A stretch of 17,003 nucleotides of DNA from SZUA-230 sp964581095 (lineage in GTDB: Bacteria; Bacteroidota; Bacteroidia; Cytophagales; Cyclobacteriaceae), in the NCBI GenBank assembly GCA_964581095.1, contig CAZONK010000048.1, positions 1-17,003 on the forward strand, read 5' to 3'. This document shows positions 1 through 7,827 of this stretch, one piece after another. The notes beneath the pieces are model-generated. The model ran no database searches. It saw only the letters and a list, made by a program, of their open reading frames with translations, and had not been told where the DNA came from. The stretch's first letter is position 1. The number at the start of each line of letters is the position of its first letter. Position numbers and translations under genes: made by a program.

Positions 1-151
1 TTTACATCCATAAATGAATCATTAATACCATTTGGTCTCCTGAATAGTTACAAATTTGTTTACAGAAAAGAATATCGATAGTACTGGTACAACTATTTGA
101 CCGGAAATACAAATAGAAGGATAGTAAAACCAGATAAAGAAGGATTTCCTT

Positions 152-171
152 CCAAAAAATATATATTTTGG
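152..171. promoter_or_regulatory. AT-rich near-palindrome upstream of transporter
   Basis: CCAAAA and TTTTGG arms flank an AATATATA centre, giving a 20-bp dyad that ends 21 bases before the ATG at 193. It could be an operator or a weak hairpin in the 5' leader. No exact TAnnTTTG element was found upstream of this gene, so the dyad's relation to a promoter is unknown. The rest of positions 1-192 shows nothing I can support as a gene. Confidence 0.25.
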
Positions 172-192
172 CGACAAAAAACATATTCGATA

Positions 193-1584
193 ATGGCAGG
201 TGTAACCAGGGGTGGATTTTCAAGCAAAATTGGATTTGTTGCAGCAGCGGCAGGATCCGCAGTAGGATTGGGCAATATCTGGAGATTTCCCTATGAGGCC
301 GGCCAACATGGAGGCGCCGCGTTTCTTCTTGTGTACCTGGTATGTATTATCCTAATCGGATACCCTGTGATGTCGGGGGAGATTACCCTGGGCAGAAATA
401 CGGGGACAAATCCATACAATGCCTATAAACAGAGGGGTAGTAAGATTTGGAGCTTTGTAGGAATCTGGGGCATTATTTGTGGCATTATGTTTCTTTCGGT
501 GTATAATGTTGTCGCCGGATGGGCCTTTAATTACTTTGTTGGTATTTCTTCAGGAAGCCTTCTTCAGGTTGAAGATTACGGAGCTTACTTTACAGAAAGT
601 ACAGCCGATGTTTCTGACAACCTGATCTATTCTTTTGGTTTTATGGTGATTACTGCCATTATCGTATCGAGGGGAATCCAGGGTGGAATTGAAAAAGCTT
701 CAAAAATACTTATGCCCTTATTGTTTGCATTGCTGCTGGGTCTTATTATTTATAGCCTTTCCCTGCCAAACGCAATGGAAGGCATAAAATTCTATTTGAT
801 TCCTGATTTTAGCCTTATAAATATTGAAACTATTTATTCTGCGATGGGCCAGGCATTCTTCTCCCTTTCACTAGGAATGGGTGCACTTATCACATACGGA
901 TCTTATCTAAGTAAAAAAAATTCTATTACCGAGGCGGCCGGCCTGGTTACAATTACAGATACACTGGTTGCATTTTTGGCAGGATTAATGATTTTCCCCC
1001 TGGTATTTTCACAGGGACAGTCTCCAACTGCAGGGCCAGGTTTGGTGTTTGTTGCGTTACCCGGAATATTCAATGAAATGGGCCCGGTTGCAGGCAGGGT
1101 TGTTGGTTCGGGATTCTTCTTACTTTTATGCTTTGCCGCACTCACTTCTACCATTTCCCTTTTGGAGATACCTGCAACATTTTTAGTTGATGAAAAAAAA
1201 TGGCCCAGAAAAACGATTGTGTGGTTAAGTGCGCTGGCTATATTCCTTATTGGATTACCAAGTATGCTCTCGCATGGCGCAGTGAAATATTTTACTAATT
1301 TCCTGTACTACGAAGGACAGACAAAATCTGTTTTTGATTTTGTATTTGATGTTTTCAGCGACACCGGATTACCCTTGGGAGGATTGTTGTTGGTGATCTT
1401 TATTTCAAGGCGTTGGGGAATGAAAAATTTTAATGAAGAAATTGCAATAGAAAATCCCGGTTATATGAATTCCATTGCCAAATCTTTTTTGAATATTACA
1501 ATACGATACCTGAGCCCGTTGATACTTGGTACAATTTTTATCATTACTGTACTTCAGAAGTTTTTTAACATACACATCTTCTAA
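193..1584 (+). CDS. Sodium-dependent transporter, NSS/SNF family (11 TM)
   Basis: This inner-membrane LeuT-fold symporter probably couples amino-acid or amine uptake to the sodium gradient; the substrate cannot be read from sequence. TM1 carries the family signature AGSAVGLGNIWRFPY (residues 20-34 counted from ATG 193), including the unwound segment and the Asn equivalent to the LeuT sodium ligand. About eleven hydrophobic segments are visible, as in bacterial MhsT and Tyt1, rather than the twelve of eukaryotic members. The TM6 region SLSLGMGALITYGSYL lies at 224-239. TM7 contains Asp256 in TDTLVAFLAG, where chloride-independent bacterial members carry an acidic residue in place of bound chloride, so chloride independence is inferred. 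The ATG at 193 is preferred over an upstream in-frame TTG at 97, because the extra 32 residues are polar and precede the point where family members usually begin. The gene converges on the DUF4136 gene with a 23-bp gap. Confidence 0.93.
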   Translation: MAGVTRGGFSSKIGFVAAAAGSAVGLGNIWRFPYEAGQHGGAAFLLVYLVCIILIGYPVMSGEITLGRNTGTNPYNAYKQRGSKIWSFVGIWGIICGIMFLSVYNVVAGWAFNYFVGISSGSLLQVEDYGAYFTESTADVSDNLIYSFGFMVITAIIVSRGIQGGIEKASKILMPLLFALLLGLIIYSLSLPNAMEGIKFYLIPDFSLINIETIYSAMGQAFFSLSLGMGALITYGSYLSKKNSITEAAGLVTITDTLVAFLAGLMIFPLVFSQGQSPTAGPGLVFVALPGIFNEMGPVAGRVVGSGFFLLLCFAALTSTISLLEIPATFLVDEKKWPRKTIVWLSALAIFLIGLPSMLSHGAVKYFTNFLYYEGQTKSVFDFVFDVFSDTGLPLGGLLLVIFISRRWGMKNFNEEIAIENPGYMNSIAKSFLNITIRYLSPLILGTIFIITVLQKFFNIHIF

Positions 1585-1607
1585 AACACAATAAGCTATC
1601 AGCAGTA

Positions 1608-2171
1608 CTATTCCTTGATTTTTGCCTTGGGAAAATCCTTAAACAGGTAATTCATTGCCCTGCCTGTATTTCGTTCCCTGGTTTCGGGATTACTGTCAAC
1701 GGTTCCCGATCCTACAGCCTGGAAGGCAAGTTTCTTAGTACTTTCATCAAAAATATCTACCACAAGCGTTCCTGTCATGTAATCTGTTGTCGTATATGAG
1801 GTTGCCGCGTATCCACCACCCCAGCCCCAACCCGGGTTATAGGCGTATCCACCATATGTTCCTCCGTAGTAAGTAGAATATGAATTAGTTGCAGATTCCT
1901 GGCTTACTACTACGTATAGGGAAATACTCAGGTCTCCTTCAAGTTCATTATAATAGTAACCCCTGTCAAGCATCTGAGCTTTTACACCATTGATTAAACG
2001 CTCTTTGTCAAACTCTCCTATCAAACTCCAGTTTTCCTTGGGCCATTCAAGAAAAGTGAAACTCTTAAAAGTATTGAAATCAATTTCTTTGTCATAATCA
2101 TAGTTCACTTTCAGGCTTGATGAACATCCGGATAAAATTATTATTAAAATTATACTGCTAATTATCTTCAT
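1608..2171 (-). CDS. DUF4136 family lipoprotein
   Basis: A 187-residue envelope lipoprotein of unknown function. The signal peptide MKIISSIILIIILSGC ends in a lipobox with Cys16 as the lipidated residue. The mature part resembles DUF4136: a YDKEIDFNTFKSFTF start, a basic segment leading to DRGY, a beta-rich GTLVVDIFDESTKKLAFQAVGSG block (shown here only as landmarks GTLVVDIFD and KKLAFQAVGSG) and a C-terminal LFKDFP motif. A Tyr/Gly-rich insert with a WGWGGG core near residues 100-122 is a low-complexity surface element often seen in this family. The ATG at 2171 is preferred to an in-frame TTG at 2189, because the exact -7 element at 2195-2202 puts the expected transcript start close to 2189 and the signal peptide begins at the ATG. 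Confidence 0.85.
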   Translation of the reverse strand: MKIISSIILIIILSGCSSSLKVNYDYDKEIDFNTFKSFTFLEWPKENWSLIGEFDKERLINGVKAQMLDRGYYYNELEGDLSISLYVVVSQESATNSYSTYYGGTYGGYAYNPGWGWGGGYAATSYTTTDYMTGTLVVDIFDESTKKLAFQAVGSGTVDSNPETRERNTGRAMNYLFKDFPKAKIKE

Positions 2172-2194
2172 ATGATGTGATTTATACAAGGCTG

Positions 2195-2202
2195 CAAAAC
2201 TA
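2195..2202 (-). promoter_or_regulatory. Bacteroidota -7 promoter element for DUF4136 gene
   Basis: Read on the minus strand the sequence is TAGTTTTG, an exact match to the Bacteroidota -7 consensus TAnnTTTG. It lies 23 bases upstream of the ATG at 2171. No clear -33 TTTG is present at the expected distance. Confidence 0.5.
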
Positions 2203-2328
2203 GTAATTATTATGACCGATTATATTGATAAAACGGAACATTCCTGAAATTAATCGGTGATCAGGATTAATCTAACATAAGTTCGACGTGAGAAATTAGA
2301 TTTTTTCTTGAATTATAACAAACTCACT

Positions 2329-3447
2329 TTAATCTACCCAATCGGCTACAAACAGGTTGGTGTCGCGAGTACCATTATTATTTCTGTTCGAAGAAAATAC
2401 CAGTTTCTTGCCATCATAGGAAAACATAGGAAAAGCATCGAATACGCCGTCATAAGAAATTTGTTCCAGGCCGGTTCCATCCGTATTGATCATATACAAA
2501 TTAAACTGAAAACCCCGTGCACCTTTATGATTCGATGAGAAGATAATCTTATTGCCTGAAGGATGATAAAATGGAGCCCAATTTGCTTTTCCCAGGTTTG
2601 TTACCTGTGTTAAATCACTACCATCCACATTTACCGTATAAATTTCCATATTGGTTGGTTGCACCAGGCCTTCTGACAAAAGATCTGTATATTCTTTGAT
2701 TTCTTCGTCTGTTTTAGGGCGCGAAGACCTGAAAACCAGCTTTGACCCATCTGGCGAGAAAAATGCGCCACCATCATAACCAAGTTCATCAGTTATCTGA
2801 ATTATATTAGAGCCATCAATGTCCATAATGTAAAGTTCCAGATCCCCTGATCTTGTAGAGGTGAAAACAATTTTATCCCCCTGTGGTGATACGGTTGCTT
2901 CGGCATCGTACCCAGGATCACTTGTAAGTTGATTAACCAGATTTCCCTTGAGATCCGCAATAAAAATGTCGTAACTATCATAAACAGGCCAGACATATTT
3001 TCCACCGGGAACCCGCTCTGGTTCTACAGGGCACTCCTCACCTCCCAAATGCGTGGACGCATAAACAATCAGGGTATCACCGGGTAAAAAATAAGCACAT
3101 GTTGTCCTTCCCATACCGGTACTGATGAGTTGTGGTATTGAATCGTTCATATTGTTATTCACCGGATCCGTTACAAATATCTGATCACACTGTAAACCCC
3201 ATTTATCAAAATTGGATTGAAAAACGAGTTTACTATCATCAAAACTCCAGTAGGCTTCAGCATTATCCCCACCAAACGTTAATTGCTTTACATTTTTAAA
3301 GTGTGATTCTTCCGGATATGCAAGCGATTGCGTTTCTTCGCTTTGCTGTGAAGTTGATTCCTCAGAAGCTGCATCCTTGTTCGCAGTGCTGCATGATAAA
3401 AAAAATACGGCAGTGGCTAAATAAATCGATATTGCTAAATACTTCAT
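2329..3447 (-). CDS. PD40/WD40-like beta-propeller lipoprotein (TolB-like)
   Basis: A 372-residue lipoprotein with signal peptide and lipobox FLSC (Cys19), followed by an acidic Ser/Glu/Gln-rich linker to about residue 45. The rest is a beta propeller made of PD40-type repeats. Repeat cores are SFDDSKLVFQSN, SPQGDKIVFTSTR, SPDGSKLVFRSSR, HPSGNKIIFSSN and SYDGKKLVFSSNR, spaced roughly 45-60 residues apart. Such proteins resemble the C-terminal domain of TolB and usually serve as protein-interaction or sensing scaffolds in the periplasm or at the outer membrane; no catalytic residues are evident. An exact -7 element sits 41 bases upstream, so it probably has its own promoter. It lies downstream of the oxidoreductase genes on the same strand with a 142-bp gap. 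Confidence 0.87.
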   Translation of the reverse strand: MKYLAISIYLATAVFFLSCSTANKDAASEESTSQQSEETQSLAYPEESHFKNVKQLTFGGDNAEAYWSFDDSKLVFQSNFDKWGLQCDQIFVTDPVNNNMNDSIPQLISTGMGRTTCAYFLPGDTLIVYASTHLGGEECPVEPERVPGGKYVWPVYDSYDIFIADLKGNLVNQLTSDPGYDAEATVSPQGDKIVFTSTRSGDLELYIMDIDGSNIIQITDELGYDGGAFFSPDGSKLVFRSSRPKTDEEIKEYTDLLSEGLVQPTNMEIYTVNVDGSDLTQVTNLGKANWAPFYHPSGNKIIFSSNHKGARGFQFNLYMINTDGTGLEQISYDGVFDAFPMFSYDGKKLVFSSNRNNNGTRDTNLFVADWVD

Positions 3448-3487
3448 TTTAATTTATTAATAGTGATTGATTTCTTTATAAGTCTGG

Positions 3488-3495
3488 CAAAAATA
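3488..3495 (-). promoter_or_regulatory. Bacteroidota -7 promoter element for PD40 lipoprotein
   Basis: The minus-strand sequence TATTTTTG is an exact TAnnTTTG match 41 bases upstream of the start codon at 3447. A convincing -33 TTTG was not found. Confidence 0.45.
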
Positions 3496-3589
3496 ATTGA
3501 ATTTGCATACCTAACGCTGCCGTTTGAATAATTATCTGTTTACAGGTATTTAATATCCGTAATTCATTATTGGCATCTATTAGAAATTG

Positions 3590-4828
3590 CTAAGCCATTT
3601 CTAATTCGGTTGATAGATTCACAATTTTAGTAAGTTTTTCAGCGTATTTATGCTTGTGGGTTATTTCTCTCAAAGCAGCCAAAGGAAGAATTTTCGTTTC
3701 GTTTAACCAGAAAGAAATTGCCCGCAGGGCAGCGCCTTTTTTCCCGGCAATTTTTATAAAATCACCGAAAAATGCCTTCTGTCCATTTCTAAGGCTGATG
3801 TCAAAAATAAGTGTGGTACTGCTACTAATCCTATCCTTGACTTTGAGTAGCCCTTCGGGGGAAACTACAATAACAACATCAGGGGATTCAAGACCGGTAT
3901 AGTTGATTTTATTGTTAGATAAAATGACTTCAGCTGCCGAATAACCGGTACCAACAGTAACGGGGTAGTCCCCTTTCATTGTAACATGTAATCCACACAA
4001 AATACCGGCACCCGCTAACAATTTAGCAGCTGTTTGTACTCCACCACCTGCAGAGCCCGCAATTACAATACCTACAGGATCATCTACGTTTGACTTAAAT
4101 TCAAAAGGCAGAATATCCCTGATATCCAACAACGATGATGATGCAAATTTCATCGGTGTGTATTTGTCTCTTTCATTTCTTAATATCACATCCTCCTGTA
4201 CAAGGCATTCCAGGTCTTTCATTTTAGCAACACCATATGGCTGGCACAAGCTTGAAATTTCAACCATTGAAAACCCCGGTGTTTTAAATGCCTCTTCTAA
4301 TCTATGTGTAAAGTTTTTAGGAGAAGTAATCCTTGCAATGTATTGAGCGCCTGCCACATGCGTAAGACGGCAAATATCCATGGGTGGAATATTGTCTTCC
4401 ACATGTCTTTCTTCCTTAAATTCACTGGTTGACAATCCACTAATCTGACCTCCTGTCATACCGTACACAAGATTGTTGAGTACAATTAAAGTCAAATCCA
4501 CATTCCAGCGGGCAGCTTCCAGTAAATGTTGTAAACCGATTGTGGCACCACCATCTCCCTGGATTACAACAACCTTTTTCCCGGGATCTGACAATCCCAT
4601 GGATACTCCCATGCCCAGCGCCGGAGCCCTGCCATGTAGTCCATGAATTGTGTGCGAATTAAAAAGTGGATCAACAAGCCCATTGCAACCGATATCACTC
4701 ACAATGATCACATTATGAGGAGCATATCCGGAGTTTATCAGGGCTTTTGAAATGCTTTTTACTGATAGCCCATGTCCACATCCCGGACAAAAGGGCATTT
4801 TTGTACCTGCTAACATTTGCTGTTTCAT
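3590..4828 (-). CDS. 2-oxoacid:ferredoxin oxidoreductase, fused beta-gamma subunit
   Basis: This is the catalytic TPP/iron-sulfur subunit of a 2-oxoacid:acceptor oxidoreductase, which oxidatively decarboxylates a 2-oxoacid to acyl-CoA and reduces ferredoxin. Residues about 1-240 form the beta domain. FCPGCG (Cys14, Cys17), SDIGC (Cys48) and SLC (Cys195) match the four cysteines that bind the single [4Fe-4S] cluster in KorB-like subunits. The TPP site is marked by QGDGG (90-94) and NNLVYGMTGGQ (118-128). Residues about 252-400 form a gamma domain (PF01558 type) beginning VGIVIAGSAGGGVQTAAKLL. At 412 residues it is far longer than a ~250-340-residue beta subunit, and the gamma domain is normally separate or fused to alpha. 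The ATG at 4828 overlaps the alpha stop codon as TGATG, indicating translational coupling; an in-frame TTG at 4831 is less likely. The substrate is not determinable. Confidence 0.9.
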   Translation of the reverse strand: MKQQMLAGTKMPFCPGCGHGLSVKSISKALINSGYAPHNVIIVSDIGCNGLVDPLFNSHTIHGLHGRAPALGMGVSMGLSDPGKKVVVIQGDGGATIGLQHLLEAARWNVDLTLIVLNNLVYGMTGGQISGLSTSEFKEERHVEDNIPPMDICRLTHVAGAQYIARITSPKNFTHRLEEAFKTPGFSMVEISSLCQPYGVAKMKDLECLVQEDVILRNERDKYTPMKFASSSLLDIRDILPFEFKSNVDDPVGIVIAGSAGGGVQTAAKLLAGAGILCGLHVTMKGDYPVTVGTGYSAAEVILSNNKINYTGLESPDVVIVVSPEGLLKVKDRISSSTTLIFDISLRNGQKAFFGDFIKIAGKKGAALRAISFWLNETKILPLAALREITHKHKYAEKLTKIVNLSTELEMA

Positions 4829-5931
4829 CAAACTATTTCCTCCACAATTTCTGAGGGGGCAATCATGCTCCCTATTTTATTCACTGATTTAATCCTCGGG
4901 TCATCTATTTTTCCAAATACTATTTCTTTAAGTTGACCCGAAATGTTTTCTTCCACAAAAACCAGGTTCTCATACCTTTTAAAAATTTTGACTACTTCAG
5001 GTGAAAGAGGTAACAATGTTTTTAAAATTAATAAAGAAACCTTTTTACCATTTCTTCGAATCTCATCAACTGCATCGCGAGTGGAATAGGACGAGATTCC
5101 ATAAGAAATAATAAGTTCATCCGAGGTTGCATCCTCATCCAGATCATAATAGGTAAACTCATCAACTCTTTTTTCCAGTTTATACTTCAGGCGCTTAGTA
5201 TTTGCCAACGATTCAGGAGATTTCTTAATAACACCAGCATCATCATGTGTTGAAGCATTAAAACGAACCTGTAAGTCTTCATTGCCAACCGGAATAAATG
5301 GTGGAACCATATCTTTTCCGGAATTATAGGGCTTGTAGGGCTTTTTAAATTTTTTAACACTCCTGTCCACTGGATTTATTTCATCCAGAAGAGAAAGGTC
5401 AAAACTTTTATTGGTCATCACCATTTCCTTGGAAGTCAAAAGGATGACCGGTGTCCGAAATTTAACAGCTGTTTCAAGACTGCGATGAGCCATCGCCCAG
5501 CAGTCTTCCAGGTTTGAGGGGCAAAATACCGGTAAAGGGTATCCTCCGGAAATGCAGCCATTCAAAAAGGTAAGATCACCCTGGCCTCCTGTTGTTGCTG
5601 ACCCTGTACTCGGTCCTAAACGTTGTGTAATGATGAGGACCATTGGTAACTCCATCATATAAGCCATATTCAGGGACTCAGTCATCAATGCAAGGCCTGG
5701 AAAAGCGGTCGCGGTTACGGGTATCTTACCGGCAGCAGAAAATCCTGCCATCCATTGCAGCACCGTTATTTCATCAGGTGCTGCATAAAACTGTGGAAAC
5801 CTCTTTTTACCATAAGCATAAAATAGGTTGGAGGGAGTAATCGGATAGCCAATAAATACATCTGCACCAGCTCTGACAAGGGCCTCTGTAATGATCTTGG
5901 AGCCGTCAGTTAAAATAATTTGTTTTCCCAT
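4828..5931 (-). CDS. 2-oxoacid:ferredoxin oxidoreductase, alpha subunit (no gamma domain)
   Basis: The alpha subunit binds the pyrimidine half of TPP and 2-oxoacid/CoA at the interface with the beta subunit. FIGYPITPSN (26-35), the conserved glutamate region PDEITVLQWMAGFSAAG (52-68), and the loop LGPSTGSATTGGQGDL (105-120) mark the pyrimidine-binding domain. The last of these resembles the GPSTG...QGDL segment of 2-oxoglutarate-type (KorA) alpha subunits. A transketolase C-terminal-like domain follows from about residue 260 (ELIISYGISS onward). At 367 residues it lacks the N-terminal ~190-residue gamma domain that many KorA proteins carry; that domain sits instead at the end of the partner gene. 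It is first in a two-gene operon with a TGATG junction, and an exact -7 element lies 26 bases upstream. The KorA-like loop suggests 2-oxoglutarate or a related acid, but this is inference. Confidence 0.9.
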   Translation of the reverse strand: MGKQIILTDGSKIITEALVRAGADVFIGYPITPSNLFYAYGKKRFPQFYAAPDEITVLQWMAGFSAAGKIPVTATAFPGLALMTESLNMAYMMELPMVLIITQRLGPSTGSATTGGQGDLTFLNGCISGGYPLPVFCPSNLEDCWAMAHRSLETAVKFRTPVILLTSKEMVMTNKSFDLSLLDEINPVDRSVKKFKKPYKPYNSGKDMVPPFIPVGNEDLQVRFNASTHDDAGVIKKSPESLANTKRLKYKLEKRVDEFTYYDLDEDATSDELIISYGISSYSTRDAVDEIRRNGKKVSLLILKTLLPLSPEVVKIFKRYENLVFVEENISGQLKEIVFGKIDDPRIKSVNKIGSMIAPSEIVEEIV

Positions 5932-5956
5932 AACATTCCCCTTGATTTTACAGGAG

Positions 5957-5964
5957 CAAAATTA
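5957..5964 (-). promoter_or_regulatory. Bacteroidota -7 promoter element for oxidoreductase operon
   Basis: The minus-strand sequence TAATTTTG matches TAnnTTTG exactly and lies 26 bases before the alpha-subunit ATG, placing the likely transcript start near 5951. A TTTG (CAAA on the plus strand at 5978-5981) is present upstream, but only 13 bases away, closer than the usual -33 spacing. Confidence 0.5.
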
Positions 5965-5986
5965 TCTAACACTTTCTCAAAGTAGA

Positions 5987-6000
5987 ATGACAATTGTCAT
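5987..6000. promoter_or_regulatory. Perfect 14-bp palindrome, candidate operator
   Basis: ATGACAATTGTCAT is a perfect 14-bp palindrome (half sites TGAC-N4-GTCA). Its centre is about 42 bases upstream of the transcript start predicted from the -7 element at 5957-5964. That distance is typical of activator sites of the CRP/FNR class, but MarR- or TetR-type regulators also bind short palindromes. The regulator is unknown. Confidence 0.45.
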
Positions 6001-6104
6001 ATTCGGTAAATTATTTATCTTATTTTAGGGTAATTGACCTCCTGGTTATTAAAATCTACCCGGCTCCGGTTCTTATTATTGAATGATTTTGTCTGTCTGA
6101 ATTC

Positions 6105-7763
6105 TTACCCTTCCCTTAAATGTCTCCTGATTATTTTTCCTACATTAGATTTGGGCAAATCATCCATAAACTCCACATGCTTCGGGCGTTTATAATTCGT
6201 AAGGTTTTCTTTACAATAGGCTTTAACTTCCTCTTCGGTAAGTGTATCATCTTTTTTAACAATAAATACTTTCACTGCTTCGGTAGATTTTTCATCGGGT
6301 ACCCCAATGGCAGCAACTTCAAGAACTTTATTGTGGTGGGCCAGTACATCTTCAATTTCATTTGGATAAACATTGAAGCCCGACACATTGATCATGTCTT
6401 TTATACGATCTACAATTTTAAAATATCCTTCATTGTCCTGCACACCTATATCCCCGGTCCTAAACCATTCCCCGAAAAATGCATCTTCGGTTTCTTTTGG
6501 ACGAAGCCAGTATTCCTTCATTACCTGGGGGCCTTTGCCACATATTTCTCCCCTTTCTCCCGTTGGAACTTCATTCCCTTCTTCATCCATGATTTTCATT
6601 TCAGTACCCGGGAATGGTAATCCTATGGTACCTAAACGTTCATTACCATCAAGCGTATTGCAAGACAATACGGGTGATGTTTCTGATAACCCGTATCCTT
6701 CTGCCAGTGGTACCCCGGTTACCTCTCTCCATTTTTCAGCAACTGCAACCTGAACCGCCATTCCTCCACCAATAACATATTTCAGTTTAGAGAAATCCAC
6801 CTGTTTGAATGCTTCCTGGTTAAGTAACCCATTAAAAAGAGTATTTACACCTGTAAGCACGCTGAAAGGATACTTTTTAAGTTCGCCAATAAATGCAGGC
6901 ATATCCCGCGGATTTGTTATCAGAATATTTTTTGCACCAACACTAAGCATCAGCAAACAATTGATGGTGAGGGCAAATATATGATATAATGGAAGTGCTG
7001 TAATAACTACCTCTTTCCCCTCATCAATTCCAAGGAACCATTGCCTGGATTGTAACACGTTGGCAATAATATTTCTATGGCTAAGGGCCGCACCTTTAGA
7101 AACACCGGTGGTTCCACCTGTATATTGCAAAAAAGCAACATCATCAATTTTTAATTCCTGCTTTTGATAATCCACACCTCCTTTTTTCAATGCCGTCGTT
7201 AAACTAATTGCCATCGGCAATTTGTAAGCCGGAACCATTTTCTTAATGTATTTAACTACAAAGTTTACAATCACCTTTTTCATCCCAAGCATATCTCCCA
7301 GATCTGTAACAATAACAGTCTTGATTTTAGTATTGGAAAGTATCTTTTCCAGATTGTATGCAAAATTTGAAAGTATAACAATAACTGTGCATCCGGAATC
7401 ATTAAACTGGTGCTCCATTTCCCTGGCAGTGTACAATGGATTTGTATTCACAACGATTAATCCGGCTTTTAATGCACCAAACATCACCACAGGATATTGT
7501 AATAAATTGGGCATTTGTATCGCAATCCTATCTCCCTTTTTTAATCCTGCCTCATTAATCAAATAATCTGCAAATCGGTTGGACAACACATCAATTTCCC
7601 CAAATGTGTACTCTTTACCCATATTTACATAAGCAACAGCATCACTAAAACGTGACAAGTTCTCACTTATAAGATCTACCAGGGACTTGTACTGATCAGG
7701 ATTTACATCATGAGCAACGCCTTCAGGGTAAAATTCAAACCAGGGATGTTTATAATCAGTCAT
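6105..7763 (-). CDS. fadD: Long-chain-fatty-acid--CoA ligase (FadD)
   Basis: An ATP-dependent acyl-CoA synthetase that activates free fatty acids through an acyl-adenylate, probably at the cytoplasmic face of the membrane. At 552 residues it is colinear with the 561-residue E. coli FadD. Adenylate-forming motifs are complete: P-loop QYTGGTTGVSKG (213-224), ALPLYHIFALTINCLL (256-271), EGYGLSETSP (355-364), WFRTGDIG (433-440), VDRIKDMINVSGFNVYPNEI (451-470, the fatty-acyl-CoA-synthetase signature region) and the C-terminal lysine motif PKSNVGKIIRR with Lys543. Long blocks match E. coli FadD as I remember it, so the assignment is firmer than for a generic AMP-binding enzyme. The acyl-ACP thioesterase gene is 64 bp upstream on the same strand, so the two are probably cotranscribed and the ligase may recapture its product. 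No exact -7 element lies in that gap. Confidence 0.93.
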   Translation of the reverse strand: MTDYKHPWFEFYPEGVAHDVNPDQYKSLVDLISENLSRFSDAVAYVNMGKEYTFGEIDVLSNRFADYLINEAGLKKGDRIAIQMPNLLQYPVVMFGALKAGLIVVNTNPLYTAREMEHQFNDSGCTVIVILSNFAYNLEKILSNTKIKTVIVTDLGDMLGMKKVIVNFVVKYIKKMVPAYKLPMAISLTTALKKGGVDYQKQELKIDDVAFLQYTGGTTGVSKGAALSHRNIIANVLQSRQWFLGIDEGKEVVITALPLYHIFALTINCLLMLSVGAKNILITNPRDMPAFIGELKKYPFSVLTGVNTLFNGLLNQEAFKQVDFSKLKYVIGGGMAVQVAVAEKWREVTGVPLAEGYGLSETSPVLSCNTLDGNERLGTIGLPFPGTEMKIMDEEGNEVPTGERGEICGKGPQVMKEYWLRPKETEDAFFGEWFRTGDIGVQDNEGYFKIVDRIKDMINVSGFNVYPNEIEDVLAHHNKVLEVAAIGVPDEKSTEAVKVFIVKKDDTLTEEEVKAYCKENLTNYKRPKHVEFMDDLPKSNVGKIIRRHLREG

Positions 7764-7827
7764 AATCGAATAATTTAGAATATTTAGGTTACTCCAAATT
7801 AATATAATAAAAGCATTTTGGTAATAA

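Noticed and set aside
97..192. TTG-initiated N-terminal extension of the NSS transporter (32 residues)
   Set aside because: The extension is polar, has no family counterpart, and an ATG at 193 sits just before the conserved TM1.
3581..3603. Inverted repeat TAGAAAT...ATTTCTA as terminator of the oxidoreductase operon
   Set aside because: The stem is AT-only, overlaps the stop codon and has no T-run.
4829..4831. TTG start for the beta-gamma oxidoreductase giving a 4-base overlap
   Set aside because: The ATG one codon later forms a standard TGATG coupled junction with the alpha stop codon.
6120..6753. Plus-strand open frames opposite fadD
   Set aside because: They are antisense to a gene with complete family motifs and have no recognisable domain.
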